A stretch of DNA of 23,358 bases from JANNRW01 sp031401815 (lineage in GTDB: Bacteria; Desulfobacterota; Desulfuromonadia; Geobacterales; DSM-12255): NCBI GenBank assembly GCA_031401815.1, contig JANNRW010000151.1, positions 1 through 23,358 on the forward strand, given 5' to 3'. The position numbers and the translations under genes were made by a program. Numbering within the stretch: the first letter of the stretch is position 1; each line of letters opens with the position of its first letter. Positions 16,468-23,358 of this stretch are shown in pieces. The notes under the pieces were generated by a model that saw nothing but the letters and a program-made list of their open reading frames with translations, was not told where the DNA came from and made no database searches.

Positions 16468-18252
16468 ATGGATAGCCGACTGCAATACCCTTTCAACCCA
16501 CATGAACTGCTTCGTAAAAAGAAAGCTATTCGCCGGGCTCTGCTTGATCAGGGGGAGTTTGAGGAGAAGCGGATTGCCATACTGGGTGGATCGACCAGTG
16601 CGGAGATCAGGGATATGCTGGAGCTGTTCCTTTTAAATGTAGGGATCAGGCCGGTTTTTTACGAATCCGAATACAACAGATTTTACGAAGACGCTGTTTT
16701 TGACAATCCACAGCTCGACCAGTTTGCTCCGGAAATAGTTTATATTCACACCACCACCGTAAACATCCGTCATTCACCCTCTCTTAGTGCAACTCCGCAG
16801 GAAGCTGACGAAGCTCTACAGCAGGAGTTCGGTCGTTTCAGGAGCGTATGGGAGCAGCTCTCGGCAAAATACAGCTGCTCAATCATTCAGAACAATTTTG
16901 AACCCCCCCATTGCCGCATCCTGGGGAATCTGGATTGTTATGACCATCGCGGACTTACCCGGTTCATATCGGAGTTGAACCGATTATTCAGTGAAGCTGC
17001 CAGTAACAGCAAAAACCTTTATATCAATGACATCAACTACCTCTCTGCCTGGTTCGGGCTGGAGCGCTGGTACGACAAGCAGTTCTGGTATTCATATAAA
17101 TATGCAATGAACTGTGAGGCAATCCCATTACTGGCACACAGTGTCGCCGCGATTGTAAGGGCGCTTTACGGAAAGTCCGGAAAATGTCTGGTGCTGGATC
17201 TGGACAATACGCTCTGGGGCGGGGTTATAGGAGATGAAGGGCTCGGCGGTATCCGAATCGGTAGCGAATCGGCTGAGGCGGAAGCCTATTCCGGGTTCCA
17301 GCAGTATGTCAAAGGGCTTAACGAGCGTGGGATTCTTCTGGCGGTAAGTTCAAAAAACGAGACTGATGCTGCAAAGGAGGGATTTTCACATCAGGACAGC
17401 ATCCTGAGCCTCACGGATTTTTCTTCATTTCGGGCTAATTGGGAGCCAAAATCGGAAAATGTGCGAGAGATTGCAAAGGAGCTCAATATCGGGATAGACA
17501 GTCTGGTTTTTGTTGACGATAACCCGGTTGAACGGGAGCTTGTCCGAAGCCAGGAGCCAGAGGTTACTGTCCCTGAGATGGGTGATAATATTGCCGGATA
17601 CATCAACCTGCTGGACAAGGGCTTATATTTTGAAACAGTCTCACTTTCAGGTGATGATCTCCAAAGGGGTAGTTTTTATGCAAGCAGCAGAGCGCTTGCA
17701 TCTGAAGAAAAGAAGTTTGCCACATATGATGATTTTCTCTCTTCTCTTCATATGACAGCTGAAATCAGGCCATTTTCCCCTGATTATCTTGACCGTATAA
17801 CCCAGCTTGTCAACAAGACTAATCAGTTCAACCTTACAACCAGAAGGTATTCAATAGCCGAAATCGCCGCAATTTCCCTGGACAGCAACTACATTACCCT
17901 TTATGGCCGACTCCGGGACAAATTCGGCGACCATGGTCTGATTTCGGTTATTATCGGTAGGCAGGATAAAGACAGGTTGCACATTGAGACCTGGCTCATG
18001 AGCTGCAGGGTGCTCAAGCGGAGTATGGAAACAGCCATGTTTGACGCCCTTTCCAGATCTGCCCGGATGAAGGGGATTAACTCCCTTTTGGGCTATTACA
18101 TTCCAACTCCGAAAAATGGTATGGTGTGCAATCACTACCGGAACATGGGCTTTGAATCTGTTGAAAACAGTGAAGACGGGGCAACTTTCTGGCAATTTGA
18201 TCTGAATGATGCATTGAAAAACAGTATATTTTTTATCGAGGTGGAATCATGA
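16468..18252 (+). CDS. FkbH-like HAD-IIIC family protein
   Basis: This large protein (594 residues from ATG 16468) has the FkbH architecture. An N-terminal ~230-residue region with an SGNH-like GGSTSAEI start is followed by a HAD domain with motif I CLVLDLDNTLWGG (nucleophile near residue 244) and VDDNP (349-353), then a C-terminal GNAT-like domain. Characterised FkbH enzymes take a glyceryl group from 1,3-bisphosphoglycerate, dephosphorylate it and load it on an acyl carrier protein. An ACP gene follows directly with an ATGA overlap, which fits. GAGG at 16458-16461 is six bases before ATG 16468; TTG 16462 in the same frame is too close to it. The exact acyl group made here is inferred, not shown. 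Confidence 0.9.
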   Translation: MDSRLQYPFNPHELLRKKKAIRRALLDQGEFEEKRIAILGGSTSAEIRDMLELFLLNVGIRPVFYESEYNRFYEDAVFDNPQLDQFAPEIVYIHTTTVNIRHSPSLSATPQEADEALQQEFGRFRSVWEQLSAKYSCSIIQNNFEPPHCRILGNLDCYDHRGLTRFISELNRLFSEAASNSKNLYINDINYLSAWFGLERWYDKQFWYSYKYAMNCEAIPLLAHSVAAIVRALYGKSGKCLVLDLDNTLWGGVIGDEGLGGIRIGSESAEAEAYSGFQQYVKGLNERGILLAVSSKNETDAAKEGFSHQDSILSLTDFSSFRANWEPKSENVREIAKELNIGIDSLVFVDDNPVERELVRSQEPEVTVPEMGDNIAGYINLLDKGLYFETVSLSGDDLQRGSFYASSRALASEEKKFATYDDFLSSLHMTAEIRPFSPDYLDRITQLVNKTNQFNLTTRRYSIAEIAAISLDSNYITLYGRLRDKFGDHGLISVIIGRQDKDRLHIETWLMSCRVLKRSMETAMFDALSRSARMKGINSLLGYYIPTPKNGMVCNHYRNMGFESVENSEDGATFWQFDLNDALKNSIFFIEVES

Positions 18253-18497
18253 TCAGCGAAGAGATGATACTGGATAAATTTACCCAGATCTTGAGAGATG
18301 TACTTGATAACGACACTGTCGAAGTGTCTCGGGAAACAACAGCTGCAGATTATCCTGACTGGGATTCGCTGGCTCATATCAATATAATTGTAGCTATTGA
18401 AAACCAGTTTGGAATCAAGTTCAATCTGACCGAAATGAAAGGGTTTCATACAGTCGGGGATATGCTGGACAGGATAAAGAGCAAAATCAGGAGTTGA
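18249..18497 (+). CDS. Acyl carrier protein
   Basis: This 82-residue acidic protein is a freestanding carrier protein. Ser40 in DWDSLAHINI matches the 4'-phosphopantetheine attachment site, with a slightly non-standard DSLA in place of the common DSL(D/M/V). Length and helical pattern are normal for the family. Its ATG overlaps the stop of the FkbH-like gene, and GAGG lies a few bases before it, so the two are almost surely co-translated partners: FkbH loads and the ACP carries a small acyl group. An acyltransferase gene follows 77 bases downstream and is the natural candidate to use the loaded ACP. It needs a phosphopantetheinyl transferase encoded elsewhere. Confidence 0.92.
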   Translation: MISEEMILDKFTQILRDVLDNDTVEVSRETTAADYPDWDSLAHINIIVAIENQFGIKFNLTEMKGFHTVGDMLDRIKSKIRS

Positions 18498-18574
18498 CAT
18501 AAACAGGAGCTGAAAACCGCCTGACTTCAAATCATGATCTGCTTAGTCAGATACTTTTTCGGAGGGAGAAAACT

Positions 18575-19270
18575 TTGAGCATAAGAAGCTTTATCGAAAA
18601 GATCAAACGGCGTGAAACTCCATTTTATGATCGTCTCTACCGGATACTGAAATCAATTGCAGTAGTCGACATTCCGGTTTTTCGCCCGCTGGCGAAAATT
18701 CTTTATGCCGAAAGGGTGTTTCGCCTTTCTGCCTGGGAATGGCTGGTTCAGAATTTATATTATATTCCGATGTTTAAAGGCCAATGCCGGAGTTACGGAA
18801 AGAATTTGAAGATATATGGCGGCATACCTCAAATATGGGGAGATCTCAGAATACATATCGGTGACAACTGTGTCCTTCATGGGACAACAACCCTGGTAGG
18901 GGCAAAGGTTTTTGATGCGCCAACCCTTGCCATAGGTGATAACTCATATCTTGGTTATGCGCTCACTATCACGGTTGGCGCTGATATTTCCATAGGAAGT
19001 GGTGCCCTGATTGGTGATAACGTAAACATTATCAGTTACGAATCTCACCCTGCAAATCCGGAGGAGAGGCACAAAACCCCCTCAAGAGAGAGTGGAAAGC
19101 CGATAATAATTGAGGATAACGTTCAGATAGGTTCAAAGTCATCAATCATGAAAGGGGTTACGATCGGGAAAAACTCGGTAGTGGCAAACAGTAGTCTGGT
19201 TATTCAGAAAGTGCCTCCGGACTCATTGGTCATGGGGAACCCGGCACGAGTTTTCCCTCTGTTTTACTGA
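18575..19270 (+). CDS. Left-handed beta-helix (hexapeptide repeat) acyltransferase
   Basis: This 231-residue protein belongs to the hexapeptide-repeat acyltransferases, as in NodL/LacA/WbbJ-like enzymes that acylate sugars. Isoleucine-patch repeats run from about residue 90 to 205 (IGDNC, AIGDNSYLG, SIGSGALIGDNV, IEDNVQIGSKS, IGKNSVV) and end with the usual VMGNPARV (219-226). His158 in ESHP is at the position of the catalytic histidine. The N-terminal ~75 residues are an extra, partly hydrophobic region. TTG 18575 is supported by GGAGGGAG at 18561-18568, six bases upstream. Following the FkbH/ACP pair it may transfer the ACP-bound acyl group rather than acetyl from acetyl-CoA; that is inference. 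Confidence 0.88.
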   Translation: MSIRSFIEKIKRRETPFYDRLYRILKSIAVVDIPVFRPLAKILYAERVFRLSAWEWLVQNLYYIPMFKGQCRSYGKNLKIYGGIPQIWGDLRIHIGDNCVLHGTTTLVGAKVFDAPTLAIGDNSYLGYALTITVGADISIGSGALIGDNVNIISYESHPANPEERHKTPSRESGKPIIIEDNVQIGSKSSIMKGVTIGKNSVVANSSLVIQKVPPDSLVMGNPARVFPLFY

Positions 19271-19314
19271 TTTGTAAACAACGACCATGAAAAATCGATA
19301 TGGGAGAGTCTATT

Positions 19315-19719
19315 TTGAAGCTTCATCACTTCGGAATTGCAAGTCTTGACATCAATAAAACAGTTGAAGCGTTAAAGGCTATTTTACCTGTTACTACTGT
19401 TTCAGAGACTATTCATGATCCTGAACAGGATGCTGATATTTGCATGGTATATGCCGAGGGGAGTCTGCCAATTGAACTTATTTCCGGAGATGTAGTCCAG
19501 AGTTTTGTCAAGCGGGGTATTTTACTCTATCACACCTGCTGGGAGGTTCCGGATCTGGATAAGGCAATCGATAAAATGACTGCTCTTGGATATCATACTG
19601 TCTCGGAACCAAAAAAAGCAGCTCTTTTTGAAAAACGTCGTGTTGCGTTTTTGAGTACACCATTGGGTCTCATCGAACTGCTGGAAGCAGAAAACTCTCC
19701 CGAAGGCAATGGAACCTAG
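19315..19719 (+). CDS. VOC family protein (glyoxalase / methylmalonyl-CoA epimerase-like)
   Basis: A small vicinal-oxygen-chelate fold protein. Counting from TTG 19315 (134 residues), the four expected metal ligands are visible: His5 in LHHFGIA, Glu54 in PIELI, His73 in YHTCWEV and Glu121 in LIELLE. This pattern is like methylmalonyl-CoA epimerase and the glyoxalases, which act on 2-oxo or 2-hydroxy acyl compounds. GGGAGAG (19302-19308) sits six bases before the TTG and overlaps the alternative ATG at 19300, so TTG is the better start. It lies in the FkbH/ACP/acyltransferase module, so it may epimerise or isomerise the ACP-bound hydroxyacyl group. That role is inferred. Confidence 0.82.
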   Translation: MKLHHFGIASLDINKTVEALKAILPVTTVSETIHDPEQDADICMVYAEGSLPIELISGDVVQSFVKRGILLYHTCWEVPDLDKAIDKMTALGYHTVSEPKKAALFEKRRVAFLSTPLGLIELLEAENSPEGNGT

Positions 19720-20526
19720 ATGAATTCAGACTCGCAGGAACTGGAAAATACCCTCCGCAAACCTGACATTCACACCGAATGGGAAAACGCCTATCGTACT
19801 CCGGAAAATGCCCGGTATTATGATCTTGCCATCGAGTTTATCGCTTCGGAGCTTGAATCCTCCAGGGAGTTGACCCTGCTTGATGCCGGCTGCGGTATCT
19901 GTGATTATTCACTCCGTCTTGCAAGGCATAACTTTGCCATTACAGCTGTGGATTTTTCAGAGAGCGTACTGATAAATGCCGAAGCTAACGTGAGGGCTCA
20001 CGGTTGTCAGGAGAAGATAACATTGCAGCGGGAGAATCTGCTCTCCTTGTCCTTTGCTGACGAGACTTTCGACTGCATTCTCTGCTGGGGGGTGCTCATG
20101 CATATCCCTGAGGTTGAGGTCGCCATGGCAGAGCTTGTCAGGGTTTTAAAGCCAGGCGGAAGACTGGTAATCAGCGAAGGGAACATGCATTCGCTTGAAT
20201 CCCGCATTCTGCTACGGGTGAAGCGCATGCTTGGCAAGCTGAAGGAAGAGGTGGTCGAAACTAAATCAGGAATGGAGTACTGGGCTGAGAGCGCGTCAGG
20301 CAAACTGTTGTCCCGGCAGATCAATATACAGTGGTTGACAGGACGTTTTGCCGCTATGGGGCTATCTCTGGAAAAGCATGTTGCCGGACAGTTTACGGAA
20401 CTTTACAGCAGGTTTTCATTGCAGGTTATCAGTAAGGCAATTCACGCCTTCAACCGCTTCTGGTTTAGCAAGATCAGGTTACCGGGGGCTGCTTTTGGCA
20501 ATATTCTAATTTTCAGGAAGAAGTAA
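19720..20526 (+). CDS. Class I SAM-dependent methyltransferase
   Basis: This 268-residue methyltransferase has a clear SAM-binding motif LLDAGCGICDYSL (53-65), the acidic AVDFSE (76-81), a CWGVLMHI segment (122-129) and RVLKPGG (141-147). The C-terminal ~90 residues probably define the substrate pocket. The ATG begins immediately after the TAG of the VOC gene with no gap, so it belongs to the same translational unit. It could methylate the sugar backbone or the hydroxyl of the small acyl group made by the FkbH module. The acceptor cannot be told from sequence. Confidence 0.87.
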   Translation: MNSDSQELENTLRKPDIHTEWENAYRTPENARYYDLAIEFIASELESSRELTLLDAGCGICDYSLRLARHNFAITAVDFSESVLINAEANVRAHGCQEKITLQRENLLSLSFADETFDCILCWGVLMHIPEVEVAMAELVRVLKPGGRLVISEGNMHSLESRILLRVKRMLGKLKEEVVETKSGMEYWAESASGKLLSRQINIQWLTGRFAAMGLSLEKHVAGQFTELYSRFSLQVISKAIHAFNRFWFSKIRLPGAAFGNILIFRKK

Positions 20527-20554
20527 TAATCAACTCTGAAATAAGCGAGGCCAA

Positions 20555-21688
20555 TTGAAACTTAAAGTATTATCCATATTCGGCACCCGCCCCGAAGCCA
20601 TCAAGATGGCTCCGGTGATCAGGGAGATGGCTCGCTATCCAGAGCGGTTCGACAGTCTGGTCTGCGTTACTGCCCAGCACCGGCAGATGCTTGACCAGGT
20701 GCTTGAGCTGTTCAACATCAGGCCGGATCACGATCTGGATATCATGACCCCTGGTCAGGATCTGTTCGATATAACCTGCAATGTTCTGCAAGGTGTGAAA
20801 AAGGTGCTTGAACAGATCAGGCCGGATATTGTTCTTGTGCATGGCGACACTACGACAACAATGGCTGCCTCTCTTGCTGCCTATTATTCCAGGATAAAGG
20901 TCGGACATGTTGAGGCAGGTCTCAGGACACAAAATCTATACTCTCCTTTCCCTGAGGAGATGAACCGGAAAGTGGCCGGAGTGCTTGCCAACTTCCATTT
21001 TGCGCCAACTGAAAATGCCCGGCAGAACCTGCTTCGTGAAGGGGTTGCAGGCGAAACGATCCATGTGACCGGAAATACCGTGGTTGATGCCCTTCTACAG
21101 ATCTCCGGGCGAATTCAAAACGATGCTCCTCTCCGGCAACGTCTGGATGCAGAGTTTTCTTTCCTTCATGACGGTCGCCGCCTGATTCTTGTTACCGGAC
21201 ACCGCCGGGAGAATTTCGGTGGAGGATTTGAAGGTATATGTCAGGCGCTGGTCGCTCTTGCCCGAAAATATCCCGGGATTGACATTCTCTACCCGGTGCA
21301 TCTAAATCCTAATGTTCAGGAGCCGGTGAGACGGATTCTCGGAGGATCAACACCAAACATCCACCTGGTTGAGCCGGTCGATTATCTCTCCTTTGTCTAT
21401 CTGATGAATCGTTCATACTTCATCATAACCGATTCCGGCGGAGTTCAGGAAGAGGCTCCATCTTTGGGTAAGCCGGTGCTGGTTATGCGGGAAATTACGG
21501 AGCGACCGGAGGCGGTAATGGCCGGAACAGTGAAGCTTGTTGGGACAGACTGCGACAAAATCATGAGTGAGACGGCAAATCTCCTGGATGACCAGGTTGC
21601 ATACAGGGAGATGGAGAATGCTCACAACCCCTATGGCGATGGCAGGGCGGCTGAGAGGATTGTTGAACTGCTGAGAAACTGTGGATAG
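20555..21688 (+). CDS. wecB: UDP-N-acetylglucosamine 2-epimerase (non-hydrolysing)
   Basis: WecB interconverts UDP-GlcNAc and UDP-ManNAc, supplying ManNAc or, after oxidation, ManNAcA donors for surface glycans. All family marks are present: FGTRPEAIKMAPV (9-21), HGDTTT (96-101), HVEAGLRT (118-125), TGHRREN (214-220), SGGVQEEAPSLGKP (294-307) and the TERPEA motif (315-320). Length (377) is normal. The start is TTG 20555 with GAGG four bases upstream. It is the last gene of the glycan cluster and the only nucleotide-sugar enzyme in the window. No WecC dehydrogenase is adjacent, so ManNAc itself may be used or the dehydrogenase lies elsewhere. Confidence 0.95.
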   Translation: MKLKVLSIFGTRPEAIKMAPVIREMARYPERFDSLVCVTAQHRQMLDQVLELFNIRPDHDLDIMTPGQDLFDITCNVLQGVKKVLEQIRPDIVLVHGDTTTTMAASLAAYYSRIKVGHVEAGLRTQNLYSPFPEEMNRKVAGVLANFHFAPTENARQNLLREGVAGETIHVTGNTVVDALLQISGRIQNDAPLRQRLDAEFSFLHDGRRLILVTGHRRENFGGGFEGICQALVALARKYPGIDILYPVHLNPNVQEPVRRILGGSTPNIHLVEPVDYLSFVYLMNRSYFIITDSGGVQEEAPSLGKPVLVMREITERPEAVMAGTVKLVGTDCDKIMSETANLLDDQVAYREMENAHNPYGDGRAAERIVELLRNCG

Positions 21689-21757
21689 TGAATTGTGAAT
21701 AGTGAATGGTGGAAGGTGAATGGTGGATGGTGAAAAGTGAAGCCAGGAAGGTGAAAA
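21681..21757. repeat. gtgaat/ggtgaatggt tandem repeat tract
   Basis: Degenerate copies of gtgaatagt and gtgaatggt, seven or eight in all, follow each other, starting inside the last codons of wecB and ending some 80 bases before the antitoxin gene. The tract supplies the wecB stop codon. Such tracts are interspersed repeats in some bacterial genomes. It marks the boundary between the glycan cluster and the toxin-antitoxin region. Confidence 0.65.
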
Positions 21758-21773
21758 AAGGGGTCTTTATCTA

Positions 21774-21815
21774 TTGACATACTTGCTATCATAGCTCATG
21801 TTATAGTCATTGACA
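21774..21815 (+). promoter_or_regulatory. Candidate promoter/operator of the toxin-antitoxin operon
   Basis: TTGACA at 21774-21779 is a perfect -35 box; no good -10 stands 17 bases away (TGTTAT at 21799-21804 is 19 away). Just after it, GCTAT-c-ATAGC (21785-21795) is a perfect short palindrome, a plausible operator for antitoxin autorepression. ATTGACA occurs again at 21809-21815. Confidence 0.4.
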
Positions 21816-21834
21816 GTAGAGGGGGTGTCGTCGT

Positions 21835-22113
21835 ATGCAGACTTTGACAACAATGGATTTGAGAAAAAACCTGGGTCATATTCTCGACACAATTTCTGAA
21901 AGTAACGAGTCAGTCATTATCTCCCGCGCCAATAAGCCGCTAGCTGTCATTATATCAATTGCCGAATACGAAGAAAAAGTCCAGAGAAAGAACCGTGCCC
22001 AGCGTCTTGAATCTCTGTCGAGATCCATGGATTCCTGGCGCGAGCGTAACCGCAATGCAACCAGCCAGGTTGATGTTGTCCAGGCTGTACGTGAGGTCAG
22101 GGTCGAAAGATGA
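21835..22113 (+). CDS. Type II antitoxin, Phd/YefM family
   Basis: This 92-residue protein has the Phd/YefM pattern: TTMDLRKNLGHILDTI as the N-terminal DNA-binding beginning, VIISRANKPLAVIISIAEYE in the middle and a charged, probably disordered tail that would wrap the toxin. It should neutralise the PIN-domain toxin encoded next and repress the operon. GAGGGGG at 21819-21825 is a strong ribosome binding site. Its stop overlaps the toxin ATG (ATGA), the usual antitoxin-first arrangement. Confidence 0.9.
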   Translation: MQTLTTMDLRKNLGHILDTISESNESVIISRANKPLAVIISIAEYEEKVQRKNRAQRLESLSRSMDSWRERNRNATSQVDVVQAVREVRVER

Positions 22114-22535
22114 TAGTACTTGACTCTTCAGTGGCGCTCAAATGGATCTTTGCCAATGAGGAAGGAGCTGAGCAAGCCATTCGTCTGCGTGATGACCATG
22201 TTTCAGGTAAAAATGAAATTGCCGTGCCGACTCTGTTTTTTTATGAAATTGCCAATGTGCTTGCCACCAAGGTTCAACTCCAGCCAGAAGATTCTCGGGA
22301 AGCGTTTGAACTTATCAGTTCATTCGAGTTTGTAATCCATGATCTGGACAGTATTGATTATCTGGAGGCAATGAACCTTTCCATGCAATACAAACTCAGC
22401 GTCTATGATGCCTGTTATCATGTTCTTGCCAGCAGGCTCGGCTGTTGTTTCCTCACAGCGGATCGTAAATTCTGGGGAAAGGTAAAGGAGCTGAATGTTG
22501 CGGAGCTGTTAAGTGTCGGACAGGATCTGATATGA
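22110..22535 (+). CDS. vapC: PIN-domain toxin, VapC family
   Basis: This 141-residue protein is a PIN-domain ribonuclease toxin. The acidic metal-binding residues can be placed: Asp5 (VLDSSV), Glu46 (FYEIAN), Asp100 (VYDACY) and Asp118 (TADRKF). VapC toxins cut tRNA or rRNA and halt growth when the antitoxin is lost. The ATG overlaps the antitoxin stop by four bases, so the pair is co-translated. All key residues are intact, so the toxin is likely active. The pair stabilises or accompanies genomic islands but has no direct role in glycan synthesis. Confidence 0.92.
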   Translation: MIVLDSSVALKWIFANEEGAEQAIRLRDDHVSGKNEIAVPTLFFYEIANVLATKVQLQPEDSREAFELISSFEFVIHDLDSIDYLEAMNLSMQYKLSVYDACYHVLASRLGCCFLTADRKFWGKVKELNVAELLSVGQDLI

Positions 22536-22547
22536 TCGGGATTACTT

Positions 22548-23108
22548 ATGAAATGTCGGATAACGTTGATAATTTTCTTTGGACTGATCGCTTCGTCTTG
22601 CTCATCATTGCCCACCCCGACTCTTTTCACCAAAGCTGACGCCATTGTCATTCTTTCAGGCAATTACCAGGAACGGGCACCTGTTGCTGCAAAGCTGTTA
22701 GCCGAAGGTTTTGCCAACAGGATCATCCTTACAAACGACGGAGTTTTCAGCAGCTGGTCTGCAAAGCATGATCGTAATCTTTATCAGATAGAGTGGGCAG
22801 AGGAAAAACTTCTCTCCCTTGGAGCAAGGCGGGAGCAGATTGTAAAACTGCCGGAATTTGTAGATTCGACAATGTCCGAGGCAGCTCTTGCAAGTCGTTA
22901 TATCAAGAGAGAGGGATTTAAAAAGATAATTATCGTGACTTCTGAGTATCATGTCAGGCGTGCACTATGGTCTTTCGGGAAAGCTTTTGAGAATTATCCG
23001 GTTGAACTTATGATGTCTCCTGCCCCATCCTCTTCATCAGGGATCAAGATCATTGCCATTGAGTTCGCCAAGCTGATATACTATAAAGTCCGGTACGGCC
23101 TGATTTAA
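22548..23108 (+). CDS. YdcF/SanA-like DUF218 protein with signal peptide
   Basis: This 186-residue protein begins with a hydrophobic export signal ending in IASSC, where Cys18 could be a lipobox cysteine, though the box is not ideal. The DUF218 core follows: ADAIVILSGN (31-40), RIILTNDG, DSTMSEA and the conserved TSEYHVRRA near residue 131. Family members (ElyC, SanA, YdcF) act at the envelope in undecaprenyl or peptidoglycan-related processes, but their reaction is not settled. The ATG is 12 bases after the toxin stop with a weak CGGGA, so it may be read through from the toxin-antitoxin operon. Envelope localisation and context suggest a link to the glycan cluster; that is inference. Confidence 0.85.
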   Translation: MKCRITLIIFFGLIASSCSSLPTPTLFTKADAIVILSGNYQERAPVAAKLLAEGFANRIILTNDGVFSSWSAKHDRNLYQIEWAEEKLLSLGARREQIVKLPEFVDSTMSEAALASRYIKREGFKKIIIVTSEYHVRRALWSFGKAFENYPVELMMSPAPSSSSGIKIIAIEFAKLIYYKVRYGLI

Positions 23109-23127
23109 CCTAAAAGCGTCAGTTGCG

Positions 23128-23163
23128 CCACAGAGACACGGAGACACAGAGAAACACACAGAG
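23128..23163. repeat. cacagagacac-type tandem repeat
   Basis: About four degenerate copies of an 8-10 base unit (cacagagacac, ggagacacagag) follow one another 20 bases after the DUF218 gene. Comparable tracts are interspersed in many bacterial genomes. Here it separates the last bacterial gene from the retroelement fragment and may mark an insertion or recombination point. Confidence 0.65.
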
Positions 23164-23195
23164 CTTTTTTGTATTCAAGGCATAACCATAAAGGC

Positions 23196-23358
23196 GAAAC
23201 ATCTATCCGTGGTGTTGGAATGATCATGTTTCTTGCTGAACTCAACGGTTTGAAATTCTGGTCCACCGACATCGGCAACGCATACCTTGAGTCCAATACA
23301 ATGGAGAAGATCTACATTGTCGCAGGAAAAGAGTTTGCATGCGTCGGTCTTGAAGGGC
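23196..23358 (+). pseudogene. Fragment of a Ty1/copia-type reverse transcriptase (RVT_2), running off the window
   Basis: From about 23196 the frame encodes TSIRGVGMIMFLAELNGLKF, then WSTDIGNAYLES and EKIYIVAGKEF. This is the well-known core of copia-group retrotransposon reverse transcriptase, with the first catalytic aspartate in TDIGNAYL. The frame stays open to the window edge. Similarity starts abruptly; the preceding in-frame bases are the cacagagac repeat and unrelated sequence, so at least the gag, protease and integrase parts are absent on this side. Copia elements are eukaryotic; bacterial reverse transcriptases (group II intron, retron, DGR) do not have this motif set. Either a retroelement fragment sits in this genome or the end of the contig is chimeric. 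The recognition is from memory of the family. Confidence 0.7.

Noticed and set aside
23128..23163. Possible CRISPR array in the cacagagac tract
   Set aside because: The units are only 8-10 bases, contiguous and degenerate, with no spacers; no cas gene is in the window.
1..23358. tRNA, rRNA, transposase or integrase genes
   Set aside because: I looked for conserved tRNA arms, rRNA segments and DDE or recombinase motifs and saw none, apart from the copia reverse transcriptase piece at the end.

Overview
The window is a bacterial surface-polysaccharide (O-antigen or exopolysaccharide) gene cluster. Every convincing gene lies on the + strand, and many neighbours overlap by 4 bases or sit within a few tens of bases of each other. 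The organism looks Gram-negative, with mid-range GC and frequent GTG and TTG starts behind good ribosome binding sites. Gene content (Wzt-like exporter ATPase, FkbM/FkbH enzymes, DUF4143 ATPase, YdcF protein) and the short tandem repeat families (caactc-, gtgaat- and cacagagac-type) suggest a green sulfur bacterium (Chlorobium/Pelodictyon) or a Geobacter-like desulfuromonad. I cannot decide between them from this sequence.

Layout. 1-259 is a leader without a recognisable gene. 260-9438 carries a Wzt-type ABC ATPase, a DUF268 protein, a SAM methyltransferase, a GT11 fucosyltransferase, two GT-A (family 2 type) glycosyltransferases, a GT4 glycosyltransferase, a Wzy/O-antigen-ligase membrane protein and a TuaH-like glycosyltransferase. 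A DUF4143 ATPase (9524-10672), preceded by two small hairpins, interrupts the run. It is followed by another GT4 enzyme, a decayed locus (11915-12449) in which an ATP-grasp 5' fragment is joined out of frame to the 3' part of a low-molecular-weight tyrosine phosphatase, a radical SAM protein, a GT4 enzyme, a DUF5672 protein and an FkbM methyltransferase. 16468-20526 is a compact module: FkbH-like HAD protein, acyl carrier protein, left-handed beta-helix acyltransferase, VOC-fold protein and SAM methyltransferase. A UDP-GlcNAc 2-epimerase (wecB) closes the cluster.

After a tandem-repeat tract come a Phd/YefM-VapC toxin-antitoxin pair and a YdcF-like DUF218 protein. The last ~160 bases, behind a cacagagac-type repeat, encode an unmistakable piece of a Ty1/copia reverse transcriptase, a eukaryotic-type retroelement, running off the window edge.

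Working model (inference). WecB supplies UDP-ManNAc, and seven glycosyltransferases build a fucose-containing repeat unit. Methyltransferases cap or decorate it. The FkbH/ACP/acyltransferase module makes a small hydroxyacyl group (glyceryl-like) on the ACP and transfers it to a sugar. The Wzy/ligase protein polymerises or ligates the product, and the Wzt ATPase, whose permease is not in the window, powers or caps export.
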